Shown here one piece after another: positions 41,856 to 51,527 of a stretch of 64,000 nt of DNA. The notes under the pieces are model-generated. The model did no database searches, was not told the origin of the DNA, and saw nothing but the letters and a program-made list of their open reading frames with translations. Every line of letters begins with the position of its first letter. The first letter of the stretch is position 1. The position numbers were made by a program, and so were the translations under genes. Source of the stretch: Thiopontia sp013349825 (GTDB lineage: Bacteria > Pseudomonadota > Gammaproteobacteria > GCF-002020875); contig CAXCCG010000001.1 of NCBI GenBank assembly GCA_963981015.1, positions 17,160 to 81,159 on the forward strand. The letters run 5' to 3'.

Positions 41856-43271
41856 CTACCTAGGTCCTAAGAACATACTCTCATATTTTGAGTTCAACTC
41901 AGGCTTCTCTACCCCTTCCAATTTGAAATAGACGGGCATAGAACTCTCTTTCATCGCTCTACGTGGCAATCTCAGGTAGACCGTATAAGGGGCCACTTTT
42001 CCCGGAGGAGAGACGAATGGTTCCTCAGCCCCAACCAGCTCGACCCCTTCCAACCCTTCCGCTGTTACTCGGACAGTCATCTGTTCATTGGTCTTATTGA
42101 GGATCTTCAACTCATATTTATTCTGAATGGATCCATTACTCAGTTGAACAAACAGCGGCTGACGTTCATGCAGTACCTTGATTTCCAAACCCGTTATATT
42201 CAGCAGACCATAAATAATACCCACAAAAGAGAGCGTCATAATCACAAGATAGACCAGTACTCTAGGCCGTTTCATCAACGGTAATACCGGTTTACCTTCA
42301 AGCGCATCCACCGACTCATATCGAATCAATCCATGTGGTTTATCAATTTTATCCATTACCGAGTTACAGGCATCAATACATAGTGCACAGGTAATACACC
42401 CCTCATCCAACCCATGACGAATATCAACACCCGTTGGGCAGACTGCAACACACTGGTTACAGTCAATGCAGTCTCCATTACCCTCAACAGTCTCCCCCTT
42501 CTTGAGACGTCCGCGAGGCTCACCACGATTATAATCGTACGTTGGAATCATTGACTCACGATCCAGCATCACCGCTTGAATACGTGCATAGGGGCAGAGC
42601 CAGAAACAGGTCTGTTCACGCAATACCCCCGCCATAATATAGGTCCCAACCGTAAACAGTGCCAGAACACTCCACTCGGTTGAACTTGCTGTCAGCGTAA
42701 AATAATCAATCCATAGCTGATAGACATCGGTAAACCATGCCACAAAACTGACCCCTGTAAACATCGAAACCAGTATCCACAACAGGTGTTTTTTCAACTT
42801 AACAACAATTTTATCTACATTCCAAGAGGCTTTATCCAGCTTTTTACGCTTCGCAGGAGATCCCTCCAGCTTCTCTTCCAACCAGGTAAAGATATCCACC
42901 CAGATAGTCTGAAAGCAGAAGAAACCACAGTAGACACGACCAAACAAGGTTGTCACCACAGCCAGCATGATCGCAAAAAAAAGCAGCACCAATGAAAGCA
43001 TCCAGACATCTTGGGGCAGAATAGTAATCTCAAAGATATGGTATTGACGCCCGGGAATGTCAAACAGGACAGCCTGTCGACCATTCCAGCGTAGATAAGG
43101 CCCAAAAAAGAAGAGCAACCAGCTTGAAGCGGCAATCCATTTCAGCCTACGAAACGCTCCTGGCATCCTTTTGGCGTGAATCGTCTCTTCACCGGTATTG
43201 ATTTTCCACTCTTGACTCTCTGCATAGAGCGCATCAACTTCCTTTCGTTGACTGGATGTTGCCTCTGACAT
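41856..43271 (-). CDS. ccoG: cytochrome c oxidase accessory protein CcoG (FixG)
   Basis: A 471-aa membrane iron-sulfur protein with about five helices and two [4Fe-4S] motifs: CIDCNQCVAVCPTG and CITCALCIDACNS, near residues 260-300. It is a copper-reductase-type assembly factor in relatives. The C-terminus is an immunoglobulin-like FixG domain (about 360-460). It starts 229 bases after a strong terminator that closes the ccoNOQP transcript. Confidence 0.95.
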   Translation of the reverse strand: MSEATSSQRKEVDALYAESQEWKINTGEETIHAKRMPGAFRRLKWIAASSWLLFFFGPYLRWNGRQAVLFDIPGRQYHIFEITILPQDVWMLSLVLLFFAIMLAVVTTLFGRVYCGFFCFQTIWVDIFTWLEEKLEGSPAKRKKLDKASWNVDKIVVKLKKHLLWILVSMFTGVSFVAWFTDVYQLWIDYFTLTASSTEWSVLALFTVGTYIMAGVLREQTCFWLCPYARIQAVMLDRESMIPTYDYNRGEPRGRLKKGETVEGNGDCIDCNQCVAVCPTGVDIRHGLDEGCITCALCIDACNSVMDKIDKPHGLIRYESVDALEGKPVLPLMKRPRVLVYLVIMTLSFVGIIYGLLNITGLEIKVLHERQPLFVQLSNGSIQNKYELKILNKTNEQMTVRVTAEGLEGVELVGAEEPFVSPPGKVAPYTVYLRLPRRAMKESSMPVYFKLEGVEKPELNSKYESMFLGPR

Positions 43272-43445
43272 AACAAATAGACTCCACTAAACCCCATTAA
43301 ACTTACTAAGCTATTACGAAAAAATGAATATTCGTACTCCATGTGGCTGTCCGAGAATAGAGAGCCTACTATTTCTAAACCATTTCAGTCATAAAGTACT
43401 CACGTTTTACCATATTTAGCTGATATTTTCTCTATAAGATCAAGA

Positions 43446-43474
43446 TAAAAAGGGGAGCAGTATCACTGCTCCCC
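43446..43474 (-). terminator. terminator of the ccoNOQP transcript
   Basis: GGGGAGCAGT and ACTGCTCCCC form a perfect 10-bp stem with a 3-base loop (43452-43474). Read on the minus strand it is followed by a run of T residues. It ends the ccoN-O-Q-P-45aa transcript; ccoG is then transcribed from its own promoter. Confidence 0.88.
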
Positions 43475-43500
43475 TCCGGTACAACATCAAGTTCTAACAA

Positions 43501-43638
43501 TCAGTCTTCTGAATGTGTGGTATTCATCAGTGTACGCAATTTAAACCCTAAATAGATAACGATGATTGCAGTAACACCAATAGCAGCTACCGATGCTATA
43601 AGTACAAAATCTAGATCATGTCCGGTAAACATTCCCAT
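43501..43638 (-). CDS. 45-aa single-span membrane protein after ccoP
   Basis: A 45-codon frame with AGAGGG eight bases before ATG, followed by a strong terminator. The centre DFVLIASVAAIGVTAIIVIY is one transmembrane helix, and a short polar tail ends HSED. It sits 66 bases after ccoP. It may be a small cbb3 subunit in the manner of CcoM or CcoH-like helices, but no family match is recognised. Confidence 0.72.
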   Translation of the reverse strand: MGMFTGHDLDFVLIASVAAIGVTAIIVIYLGFKLRTLMNTTHSED

Positions 43639-43704
43639 AACACTATCCCTCTCTGCTAAACCTCTCTTATCTGAAGCAGATAAGAGAGGGAATTATTATC
43701 AAAT

Positions 43705-44628
43705 TTACTGACCGCCACCTAATTGGTGAACATAAACAGCAAGCTTCTTAACTGAACCAGCACTCAAATCCTTACCCAAAGGACCAAAAGCAGGCATCAC
43801 TGCATTTCGTGACGCAGGATCAATCAGCTCACTATTCACACCATGGGCAATGGTATGCAGTGCACTAGCGTGACGATGATCACCGCCACCACTGACTTCA
43901 AAGCGCCATACAGCATCTGTCAAGTTTGCTGAACCGAGTGCCGCCATACCCTTGGCATCCATACCGTGACAAGCAAAACAGCCACCCTTGGTTGGATTGA
44001 TAAACAACTCTTTACCTACAGCATGCTCACCACCTTCACTCAGAGCAACTACATGCTTGGCTAGGTCAGCAATTTCAGTTTCGCTCAGGCGTGCCCCATA
44101 GTTTGGCATGATTCCCTTACGACCATTGTAGATGGTTGTCTCAATCTGTTCGACGGTACCACCGTAGAGCCAATCATCATCTGCCAATACTGGATAGCCA
44201 GACTGTGCTGCAGACATTGCACCATTACCTGAACCACCAGAACCATGACAGGCTGCACAGTAGTCACCAAAAAGTACCTTGGCAGATCGTACTGTATAGT
44301 TCTTCAGATCATCATCAGCAAGGATCATCGCAGCAGAGGTTTTTGGATCATTGATCTTATCCTCCCACTTCTGACGAACCTCATCAATTGCAGCCAAGTC
44401 AGCTTTATACTCACTAACTGCAGTCCAACCCAATGATCCTTTACTGTACCCTTCGAGATCCAGTGAAGGAATTGAAGGGTATAGGAAGAAGTAGACCAGA
44501 CACCAGATCCAGCTCGCGTGCAGACCAATGGTCCACCAACCAGGAGGATCGTTACTCAGCTCACGCAGGGTATCATCCCAGAAGTGACCTGTATTATTTT
44601 CATTTGGAAACGGATTATTCTCACTCAT
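43705..44628 (-). CDS. ccoP: cbb3 cytochrome c oxidase subunit III (dihaem)
   Basis: A 307-aa membrane-anchored cytochrome that passes electrons to CcoO and CcoN. Haem sites are CAACHGSG (near 140) and CFACHG (near 225). The N-terminus has a conserved GHFWDDTLRELSNDPPGWW and a membrane helix (TIGLHASWIWCLVYFFLY). Its start overlaps ccoQ by four bases. Confidence 0.96.
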   Translation of the reverse strand: MSENNPFPNENNTGHFWDDTLRELSNDPPGWWTIGLHASWIWCLVYFFLYPSIPSLDLEGYSKGSLGWTAVSEYKADLAAIDEVRQKWEDKINDPKTSAAMILADDDLKNYTVRSAKVLFGDYCAACHGSGGSGNGAMSAAQSGYPVLADDDWLYGGTVEQIETTIYNGRKGIMPNYGARLSETEIADLAKHVVALSEGGEHAVGKELFINPTKGGCFACHGMDAKGMAALGSANLTDAVWRFEVSGGGDHRHASALHTIAHGVNSELIDPASRNAVMPAFGPLGKDLSAGSVKKLAVYVHQLGGGQ

Positions 44629-44861
44629 TTGTTTTCTCCGTGAATGCTGTTTTCAGCCAGAAATTTCTCCCCTTCTACCCCATCCACGAGGTAGCGTTGA
44701 GACTCTAACTGCTCTTTGTTCTTTGGATTAAAGACCAGAAAGTAGGCTACCGCTAACACGAGCGCCACGGTTACAGTCACGATCAATCCAACCCAATCGT
44801 TTACTGTCATCGAAGCCCAGTCGGTATAGAAGTAGCCCATCTCTTTTTCCGTACTCATCAC
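44625..44861 (-). CDS. ccoQ: cbb3 oxidase subunit CcoQ
   Basis: A 78-aa protein with one membrane helix (IVTVTVALVLAVAYFLVFNPKNK), in the usual CcoQ position between ccoO and ccoP. The NPKNK after the helix is conserved. It stabilises the complex. It overlaps ccoO and ccoP by four bases each. Confidence 0.9.
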   Translation of the reverse strand: MMSTEKEMGYFYTDWASMTVNDWVGLIVTVTVALVLAVAYFLVFNPKNKEQLESQRYLVDGVEGEKFLAENSIHGENK

Positions 44862-45583
44862 TTACGGTAGGTCTTGCTGTAATCCAGTTTAGCCATGGTT
44901 CCGAGCACCTGGAGATATGCAATCATTGCATCCATCTCCGTCTTGCCACGGATCTTCTCAGCCGCACCATTGATGTCCGAATCCAGATAAGGAACTTTTC
45001 CTATACCTGGCATCATCTGCATCACTTTCATGCGTGCCTCGATACCATCAGCGTCCACCTGATTCTCAGCCAGCCATGGATAGTTTGGCATTACAGACTC
45101 AGGAACTACAGAGCGAGGAGCCATCAGATGCTGGCGCTGCCACTCATCTGAGTATTTGCCTCCCAAACGCGCCAGATCAGGTCCGGTACGCTTTGAACCC
45201 CACTGAAAAGGATGATCATACATGGACTCAGAAGCGAGTGAGTAGTGACCATAACGCTCTTTCTCATCACGGAAAGGACGAATCATCTGCGAGTGGCAGA
45301 GGAAACAACCTTCACGAATATAGATATCACGCCCTGCAAGCTCTAGCGCAGTGTAAGGACGAATACCATCACCTGCTTTCCAGGTTTCCAGGGTATCACC
45401 CTCTTTACGTTGCCAAAGAATCTCAGGATTTGCATTGTGCTCCATAGTCTCATCAATTGTGAAGAGTGGAACAATCTCTACCAGACCACCGACAGAAACG
45501 GCCACCATGGTAAAGAGCAGCATCAAGATCGCGCTACGCTCGATCTTATCCTGAAGTTTGGTTGAATAAATCTTATCAGCCAT
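44858..45583 (-). CDS. ccoO: cbb3 oxidase subunit II (monohaem)
   Basis: A 241-aa membrane cytochrome with one haem c site, CFLCHSQM near residue 96, followed by RPFRDEKERYGHYS. One N-terminal helix (ILMLLFTMVAVSVGGLVEIV) anchors it. It forms the core with CcoN. Confidence 0.96.
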   Translation of the reverse strand: MADKIYSTKLQDKIERSAILMLLFTMVAVSVGGLVEIVPLFTIDETMEHNANPEILWQRKEGDTLETWKAGDGIRPYTALELAGRDIYIREGCFLCHSQMIRPFRDEKERYGHYSLASESMYDHPFQWGSKRTGPDLARLGGKYSDEWQRQHLMAPRSVVPESVMPNYPWLAENQVDADGIEARMKVMQMMPGIGKVPYLDSDINGAAEKIRGKTEMDAMIAYLQVLGTMAKLDYSKTYRK

Positions 45584-45601
45584 CGTTATCTACTCCCTTA
45601 T

Positions 45602-46996
45602 TTAAGCTTGACGGTCTTTTGCTGTCGCAACCGTTACCACCACGTTGTAAAGCATTACAACGCCCCCAAGCCAGTAGATCAGGCCACCAATTGCACGCAT
45701 CTTGTAGTAAGGCATCATCGCCGCTACAGATTCTGCGAAGGTATAGCTCAAAGTGCCATACTCATCATAGTCGCGCCACATCAGCCCCTGCATGATACCG
45801 GATACCCACATCGCAGTGATGTAGACCACCGCACCGATTGTTGCCAACCAGAAATGCAGATTAACCAACGCTGGAGAGTACATTTTGGTATTCCAAAGTT
45901 TCTCAACCAAATGGTAGAGGGCACCTGCTGCAACCATTGCTACCCAACCCAATGCACCGGAGTGTACGTGTCCAATCGTCCAGTCTGTGTAGTGAGAGAG
46001 TGCATTCACTGTCTTCACGGACATTACAGGGCCTTCAAAGGTAGACATTGCATAGAACGCGAGTGAAACGATGAGGAAACGCAAAATGTAATCATCACGC
46101 AATTTATCCCAGGCTCCAGAGAGCGTCATCATTCCGTTTACCGCACCACCCCAAGACGGGATGATCATTGCCAGAGAGACTGCTGCACCGAGTGATCCAG
46201 TCCAGTCAGGCAGTGCTGTGTACTGAAGGTGATGTGCTCCCAGCCATACATAACCAAACATCAGTGCCCAGAAGTGGATCACAGAGAGGCGGTATGAGTA
46301 GACCGGACGGTTCGCCTGTTTCGGTACAAAGTAGTACATGATCCCGAGGAAGCCTGCAGTCAGGTAGAAACCAACTGCATTATGGCCCCACCACCACTGA
46401 ATCATCGCATCCTGAACACCAGAGAACAGTGAATAGGATTTAAACAGACTCACGGGGATTGCCAAGCTATTGACCACATGTAAATAAGTGATCATTACCA
46501 GCATTCCGAGGAAGAACCAGTTAGAAACATAAATATGTGAAGTCTTCTTGTTGACCAATGTCATCACAAAATTGATAAAGAAACTCAACCAGACAACGGC
46601 GATCGCCAAGTCAATCGGCCACTCCAGCTCTGCATACTCCTTACCCTGAGTGATACCCAGTGGCAGAGTAATTACTGCTGAAACGATGATCAGGTTCCAT
46701 CCCCAGAAGGTGAACCATGCCATGCCCGGACTCCAGATACGTGTACCACAGGTACGCTGTACACTATAGAAGGCCGTTGCCATCAACGTTGAACCACCAA
46801 ACGCAAAAATCACTGCATTTGTATGGAGAGGACGGAGACGACCAAAAGTCGTATACGGTAAGTCCAGATTCAATACTGGCCAAGCCAACTCCGCTGCGAT
46901 ATAGAAACCAACCAGGGTCCCTACAACCAGATAGACCACCGCGGCGATGGAAAACCACCGAACGGCACTAAAGTCATATTTTTCTGCTGCTTCCAC
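45602..46996 (-). CDS. ccoN: cbb3 oxidase catalytic subunit I
   Basis: The 464-aa catalytic subunit with a haem-copper centre for O2 reduction at low oxygen. It has about 12 helices. Key histidines include the H in RPLHTNAVIF, the copper ligands in WWWGHNAVGFYLTAG and AHHLQY, and the haem ligands in DWTIGHVHSGALGW. It starts at GTG, preceded by GGGAGG with suitable spacing. The ccoN-O-Q-P order is standard; the genes are closely packed. Confidence 0.97.
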   Translation of the reverse strand: MEAAEKYDFSAVRWFSIAAVVYLVVGTLVGFYIAAELAWPVLNLDLPYTTFGRLRPLHTNAVIFAFGGSTLMATAFYSVQRTCGTRIWSPGMAWFTFWGWNLIIVSAVITLPLGITQGKEYAELEWPIDLAIAVVWLSFFINFVMTLVNKKTSHIYVSNWFFLGMLVMITYLHVVNSLAIPVSLFKSYSLFSGVQDAMIQWWWGHNAVGFYLTAGFLGIMYYFVPKQANRPVYSYRLSVIHFWALMFGYVWLGAHHLQYTALPDWTGSLGAAVSLAMIIPSWGGAVNGMMTLSGAWDKLRDDYILRFLIVSLAFYAMSTFEGPVMSVKTVNALSHYTDWTIGHVHSGALGWVAMVAAGALYHLVEKLWNTKMYSPALVNLHFWLATIGAVVYITAMWVSGIMQGLMWRDYDEYGTLSYTFAESVAAMMPYYKMRAIGGLIYWLGGVVMLYNVVVTVATAKDRQA

Positions 46997-47342
46997 GAAA
47001 AACCTCCCTAAGGGATCATGAAAAAATTAGATAAAAGGTGCCATTCACTGCTATATCTTCTTAAAGTGTATAGAGCACCACCGACTACTAAATAATTGCT
47101 TTTATGAAAACATACCCTTCAAACAGCTCAAAAGTATGTATATTCTACGGGCAATTCGCCAGCATATTACCTCGTGAGAAACCCTTTTACAAGAACTACA
47201 AACACTCTTTATAACCCATAGAAATAGTCAGACACTGAACTTTCTACTTCCATGAAAGCCAGCTCTGACAGCTGATACAATACTTCCCTTTAACACCCCA
47301 TAAATAGATAACGTACAGGCAGTGCGTATCCGGTAAAAACTG
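46997..47342. other. 346-bp intergenic region between divergent ccoN and sbcB
   Basis: This gap holds the promoters for ccoN (leftward) and sbcB (rightward). It is AT-rich. No FNR box (TTGAT-N4-ATCAA), tRNA or small gene was recognised by eye. A ribosome site GGGAGG is placed just before the ccoN GTG. Confidence 0.5.
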
Positions 47343-48785
47343 ATGAGAGAAACCACCCTCTACTGGCACGATTACGAAACATCTGGTGCAGACCCTCGCG
47401 GTGACCGTCCCGTCCAATTTGCCGGCATTCGCACAGACCTTGAGTTAAACCCCATTGGTGAACCACTCATGGTCTACTGCCGCCCCGGCATGGACTATCT
47501 TCCTCAACCGGGTGCCTGCATGGTGACCGGCATCACCCCACAGGAGGCTTTAAACAAGGGAAGTTGTGAAGTCGATTTCATTCAACAAGTTATGGATGAG
47601 TTAGCAGTGCCAGGCACCTGTGGTGTAGGCTACAACACACTACGTTTCGATGACGAAGTGACGCGCAACACACTCTACCGCAACCTCTATGACCCTTATG
47701 AACGTGAATGGAAATATGGCAATTCACGTTGGGATCTGATTGATCTTCTGCGCCTGACCCGGGCCCTTCGCCCGGAAGGGATTCAGTGGCCATTCTATGA
47801 AGATGGAAAACCCAGCATGAGACTGGAGCACCTCACTGCAATCAATGGAATTGACCACGGCATGGCACATGACGCACTGGCTGACGTTCACGCCACCATT
47901 GCCATGGCCCGCTTGGTAAAGGAGCAGCAACCCAAACTCTACCACTACATCTGGGATCATCGAGACAAAAAGAGCGCCTCTGCCCTGCTTAACCTGAAAA
48001 AAAAGACACCTCTGCTTCATGTCTCCTCAATGATCCCTTCTGAACGCAGCAATCTGGCTATTGTGATCCCCATCGCACGTCATCCTACCAATTCAAACGG
48101 GGTAATTGTCTACGATCTGTACCAGGACCCTACCCCATTGCTCTCACTCTCTGCACAAGAGATACAGTTGCGGCTCTTTACCCGCAATGAGGATCTACCC
48201 GAAGGAGTTGACAGAATTCCGTTAAAAACAGTCCACATCAACAAATGCCCCGTATTGGCACCACTCAATACACTCGATCATGATTCACAACAGCGCCTGA
48301 AAATCGATGTATCACTCCAGCTGCAGCATGCCGGGATACTGCAGAACAGTCCTCACTTCGCACAACAGGTCTCTCAAGCACACCTGCTCAACACCTTTCC
48401 TGAAGAGGTTGATCCAGACCGCATGATCTACAGTGGTTTTTTTGGTGATAGTGACAAACAACAGATGATGCGCATCCATACGCTCACTCCAGAACAGTTG
48501 GCGACCCAAACATTTACTTTCCAAGACCCTCGACTAGAACAGCTATTTTTCCGTTTTCGGGCCCGTAACTGGCCTGAATCGCTCAACGAGGAAGAGCAAC
48601 AGCACTGGAGACGATTCTGTCAACATCGAATTCTTGATCAGGATAGTGGTAGCTCTATCCACTATGCACAATTCCAGTCAGAGATTGCGACCCTGCTGCA
48701 AGAGCACGTTAATAACCCTGAAAAGATTCAGGTGCTGCAAGCCCTGATTGAGTATGGGGAACAACTACTCAATCAAGTACAATGA
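47343..48785 (+). CDS. sbcB: exodeoxyribonuclease I
   Basis: A 480-aa 3'-5' exonuclease specific for ssDNA, of the DEDDh class. The first exonuclease motif is in WHDYETSGADPRGDRPVQFA (Asp and Glu), the third in HDALADVHATIAMA. SH3-like and helical domains follow. SbcB acts in recombination and mismatch repair with RecJ. Its 3' end overlaps the TauD-like gene by 13 bases. Confidence 0.95.
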   Translation: MRETTLYWHDYETSGADPRGDRPVQFAGIRTDLELNPIGEPLMVYCRPGMDYLPQPGACMVTGITPQEALNKGSCEVDFIQQVMDELAVPGTCGVGYNTLRFDDEVTRNTLYRNLYDPYEREWKYGNSRWDLIDLLRLTRALRPEGIQWPFYEDGKPSMRLEHLTAINGIDHGMAHDALADVHATIAMARLVKEQQPKLYHYIWDHRDKKSASALLNLKKKTPLLHVSSMIPSERSNLAIVIPIARHPTNSNGVIVYDLYQDPTPLLSLSAQEIQLRLFTRNEDLPEGVDRIPLKTVHINKCPVLAPLNTLDHDSQQRLKIDVSLQLQHAGILQNSPHFAQQVSQAHLLNTFPEEVDPDRMIYSGFFGDSDKQQMMRIHTLTPEQLATQTFTFQDPRLEQLFFRFRARNWPESLNEEEQQHWRRFCQHRILDQDSGSSIHYAQFQSEIATLLQEHVNNPEKIQVLQALIEYGEQLLNQVQ

Positions 48786-49660
48786 ATACGATCATAATAA
48801 CGGGCACGATAGAGCAACCGCTTTGAAGCGGGGTCATCTCCATCCTCAAACGTACTGCGATCATGCAGTACATTATTCGAAATCAGCCCCCACCCTGACT
48901 GCAGGGTCGCGTGAAAAATATGTTCACAATCACTCTTTAGTAGTTGTTCCAACCACGCCACAGCTTCCTGAACCAGTGGGTCCTGATTCCATACAATATT
49001 ACGCTTGCGCATCGTGTAACGCATATGGAGGTTACCCGCCGCAGTCACCATAAAGACCGGCCCAACCCGCTCTGGACGTAACTCCTCTCCATCAACTACA
49101 TGGTTTGGAATCACCATCGCATCCTCACGCATCAATGCCCTTACATAATCTGTACTCTCTTCTCTCATCAGCAGATAGGCCATCTCATGGTCCATCAAGC
49201 CATTTTCACCCCCTTCCATCGCAGGGCGAACACAATGAAGCAGGTTAGAGTAATTCTGTAGATCAAGACGATTGTAGTAACCGTCCGTATGCCAATGAAT
49301 TTCTTTATTCGTATAGGGGATATAGGGCGCATGAAGCTGATCATCCTGCACCGTTAATGCGGTTACTGCATCCTCTTCTGCACCCCTGTTATGGTTGATG
49401 TTATTACAGCCAAAACGCATACCCACTGCACGAGGAATATAGGTCCCCTCCTCTCCACCCAAGGCACTGACATAGATTGCCATATTGGAGCGACGACAAC
49501 GCTCCAGCACGGCCTGATGTTCGCTGGCACTAATGGTTCTTGGATCATCGATCTCAACCAGTAGCTCGTTTAGGGATGCCGGTGCTTGTGACAGTTTACG
49601 ATCACGCCAACGCAACCAGCTATCACTTTTGGCTAACTCAAATGGACTGTGATTACTCAT
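48773..49660 (-). CDS. TauD/TfdA-family 2-oxoglutarate oxygenase
   Basis: A 295-aa iron oxygenase with HxD in EIHWHTDGYYN and the distal His in NNVLHDRSTFED, and the 2-oxoglutarate Arg likely in RLLYRARY near the C-terminus. This sub-branch resembles TauD-like proteins of unknown substrate, seen in marine gammaproteobacteria; sulfonate or carnitine-type substrates are possible. Nothing adjacent defines its pathway. Confidence 0.85.
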   Translation of the reverse strand: MSNHSPFELAKSDSWLRWRDRKLSQAPASLNELLVEIDDPRTISASEHQAVLERCRRSNMAIYVSALGGEEGTYIPRAVGMRFGCNNINHNRGAEEDAVTALTVQDDQLHAPYIPYTNKEIHWHTDGYYNRLDLQNYSNLLHCVRPAMEGGENGLMDHEMAYLLMREESTDYVRALMREDAMVIPNHVVDGEELRPERVGPVFMVTAAGNLHMRYTMRKRNIVWNQDPLVQEAVAWLEQLLKSDCEHIFHATLQSGWGLISNNVLHDRSTFEDGDDPASKRLLYRARYYDRIHCT

Positions 49661-49693
49661 GATTTTATATCATCCTGTTCTGTCAGAAAATTA

Positions 49694-50635
49694 TTAGAAC
49701 TCATTGGCCTCAACTTCAAGGTAAGCATACCCCACATGCCTTCCTATTTCCAGCTCATAGCCTACCCAATTTCTATAGTGTATCGTCTGCTCAACAACAA
49801 TCGGTTTTACTTCGTCACTCTCAATCCCCTCATCAAAGGCGTACAGTGCAGCACCATAAACTGTATTCAGATAATCCGCAAATGTAGTAACAACCTCACT
49901 ACCTCCAGTTGGGCCATGACCGGGCACCCATGTCTCGGCACCACTCTTCAATACCTGTTGCAGCGCATTAGCGTTTCCCAGGAAAGTACCATCCTGCATA
50001 CCACCAAAACGGCCCGACATAGCATTATCTCCCAGAAAAACCATCTTCTCTTCCACCACCTCCACCATTAGATCTGTATGGGTGTGTGATTGCCCATAAT
50101 GGTGCATACGAAAAGTATGGTTTCCAATTTTTATTTCATCACCATGATTGAGGGCACGGTTAGGAAGCTCTGCAACTGTTCCACGGGTAAAGCCCTCCGT
50201 CAATCGATCCATCATTGCAAGCCACTGACCGGCTTTTCCCTCTTCTGCCTCCTTGATCAGGTTGGGATGCCCATAGATTGGAGCATCAGGATAAGCTGCC
50301 CGTATTGCTTGATTGCCAAACCAATGGTCACCATGTACATGGGTGTTAAAGGTGGCTACTATAGGGGCAGAGGTCACTTGCTTGACCATCCGTAAAACCA
50401 TCTCACCGACCTGAACACTAGAGCCTGGATCAACCAGTACCACCCCCGCTTCAGTAATAATCATCCCCGGATTATTTATAAAACCCTGATTTTCTGCTGT
50501 AGGATGACCCAGAGGACCATGCATCACCCAACCATTTGCGGTTACCTGCTCGAATGGAAAATTTTTCACCACATTTTTTGCCTCAGCAATCAGGGAAAAC
50601 ATCCCCAGTAGAAATATCGTTAGAAAAACTCTCAT
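49694..50635 (-). CDS. SoxH-like metallo-beta-lactamase-fold protein
   Basis: A 313-aa exported metallo-hydrolase: signal peptide (FLTIFLLGMFSLIAEA), zinc motif HVHGDHWFGN near residue 99, then GHGP and later metal-binding Asp in FLGDNAMSG. The closest named group is SoxH or the quinoprotein-relay branch, sometimes linked to sulfur oxidation or methanol pathways. No sox genes lie next to it; it is divergent from phhB. Confidence 0.82.
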   Translation of the reverse strand: MRVFLTIFLLGMFSLIAEAKNVVKNFPFEQVTANGWVMHGPLGHPTAENQGFINNPGMIITEAGVVLVDPGSSVQVGEMVLRMVKQVTSAPIVATFNTHVHGDHWFGNQAIRAAYPDAPIYGHPNLIKEAEEGKAGQWLAMMDRLTEGFTRGTVAELPNRALNHGDEIKIGNHTFRMHHYGQSHTHTDLMVEVVEEKMVFLGDNAMSGRFGGMQDGTFLGNANALQQVLKSGAETWVPGHGPTGGSEVVTTFADYLNTVYGAALYAFDEGIESDEVKPIVVEQTIHYRNWVGYELEIGRHVGYAYLEVEANEF

Positions 50636-50730
50636 TACATCTCCTTATAATCGATTATTATTATGCCACCCACTTATTGAGTATATCTACCCAATATTAT
50701 TCCATCCCAACCAGAAACCTTATATATTTC

Positions 50731-51072
50731 ATGTGCACACTTTCAGAAGAGCGTTGTGAGGCCTGTCAGACAGGGGCACCCAAAGTCAGCGATCAAGAGA
50801 TGGCAATTTTAGTTCGTTCTGTTCCAGAGTGGAACTTTGAAACCCGAGACAATATCTTGCAGCTTGAACGAAGTTACTCTTTTCCAAACTTTGTCGATGC
50901 TCTCACTTTCACCCGGAAGATTGGTGAGCTTGCCGAGCAGGAGGGGCACCACCCTGCAATCTTAACGGAGTGGGGAAAGAGCACCGTAACCTGGTGGAGC
51001 CACAAGATTGGTGGATTGCACCGTAACGACTTCATTATGGCAGCCAAAACTGACCAGATCTTCAATCAGTAA
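50731..51072 (+). CDS. phhB: pterin-4a-carbinolamine dehydratase
   Basis: A 113-aa protein with the pterin dehydratase signature EGHHPAILTEWGKSTVTWW and HRNDFIMAAKTDQ. It recycles tetrahydrobiopterin-type cofactor or acts in molybdopterin-related metabolism. The ATG at 50731 is the family-like start (MCTLSEERCEAC); the frame extends 65 codons further upstream, over the MBL gene, and that part is ignored. It has a Cys-rich N-terminus. Confidence 0.92.
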   Translation: MCTLSEERCEACQTGAPKVSDQEMAILVRSVPEWNFETRDNILQLERSYSFPNFVDALTFTRKIGELAEQEGHHPAILTEWGKSTVTWWSHKIGGLHRNDFIMAAKTDQIFNQ

Positions 51073-51080
51073 GGTCACAG

Positions 51081-51458
51081 ATGACCAAGATTAAAATTAC
51101 CCCCGAAAACAAGTGTAGTTTCTGCAAGGGGACCAAGTGTTGCAGCTATTTTACCCAGCAGATTGATACTCCCCGCAGTAAAGAGGATTTTCAGACCCTA
51201 CTCTGGCAAATTGCGCACCACAACGTGGATATCTATCAAGATGAAGATGGCTGGTTTCTCCTGATCAATAACCCCTGTCAGTTTCTGGAAAAGAGTGGTG
51301 CATGCGGAATCTACAAGGATCGCCCTACCATCTGTCGTGAATATGAGAATGACTGGTGTGAATATGATGAACCGGCTGAGAAGCACTTCAAGCGCCACTT
51401 CACCAGCTATCAAGAACTCTTAAAATATTGCAGGAAACGCTTTAAACGGTGGCCATAA
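51081..51458 (+). CDS. YkgJ-family cysteine cluster protein
   Basis: A 125-aa protein with conserved Cys: CSFCKGTKCC near residue 11, ACGIYKDRPTICREY near 75-90, and further Cys in EYENDWCEYD and KYCRKR. It resembles YkgJ/UPF0153 zinc- or iron-binding proteins. It begins eight bases after phhB and is probably co-transcribed. Function unknown. Confidence 0.82.
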   Translation: MTKIKITPENKCSFCKGTKCCSYFTQQIDTPRSKEDFQTLLWQIAHHNVDIYQDEDGWFLLINNPCQFLEKSGACGIYKDRPTICREYENDWCEYDEPAEKHFKRHFTSYQELLKYCRKRFKRWP

Positions 51459-51527
51459 GCACCGCCCCCCATAGGCACCACCAAGAACCGATAAACGGCT
51501 GTCGACGGCCACAAGGACCATAAAACA

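Noticed and set aside
46997..47342. FNR/ANR box upstream of ccoN
   Set aside because: No TTGAT-N4-ATCAA or close match was found by eye, although oxygen control of ccoN would be expected.
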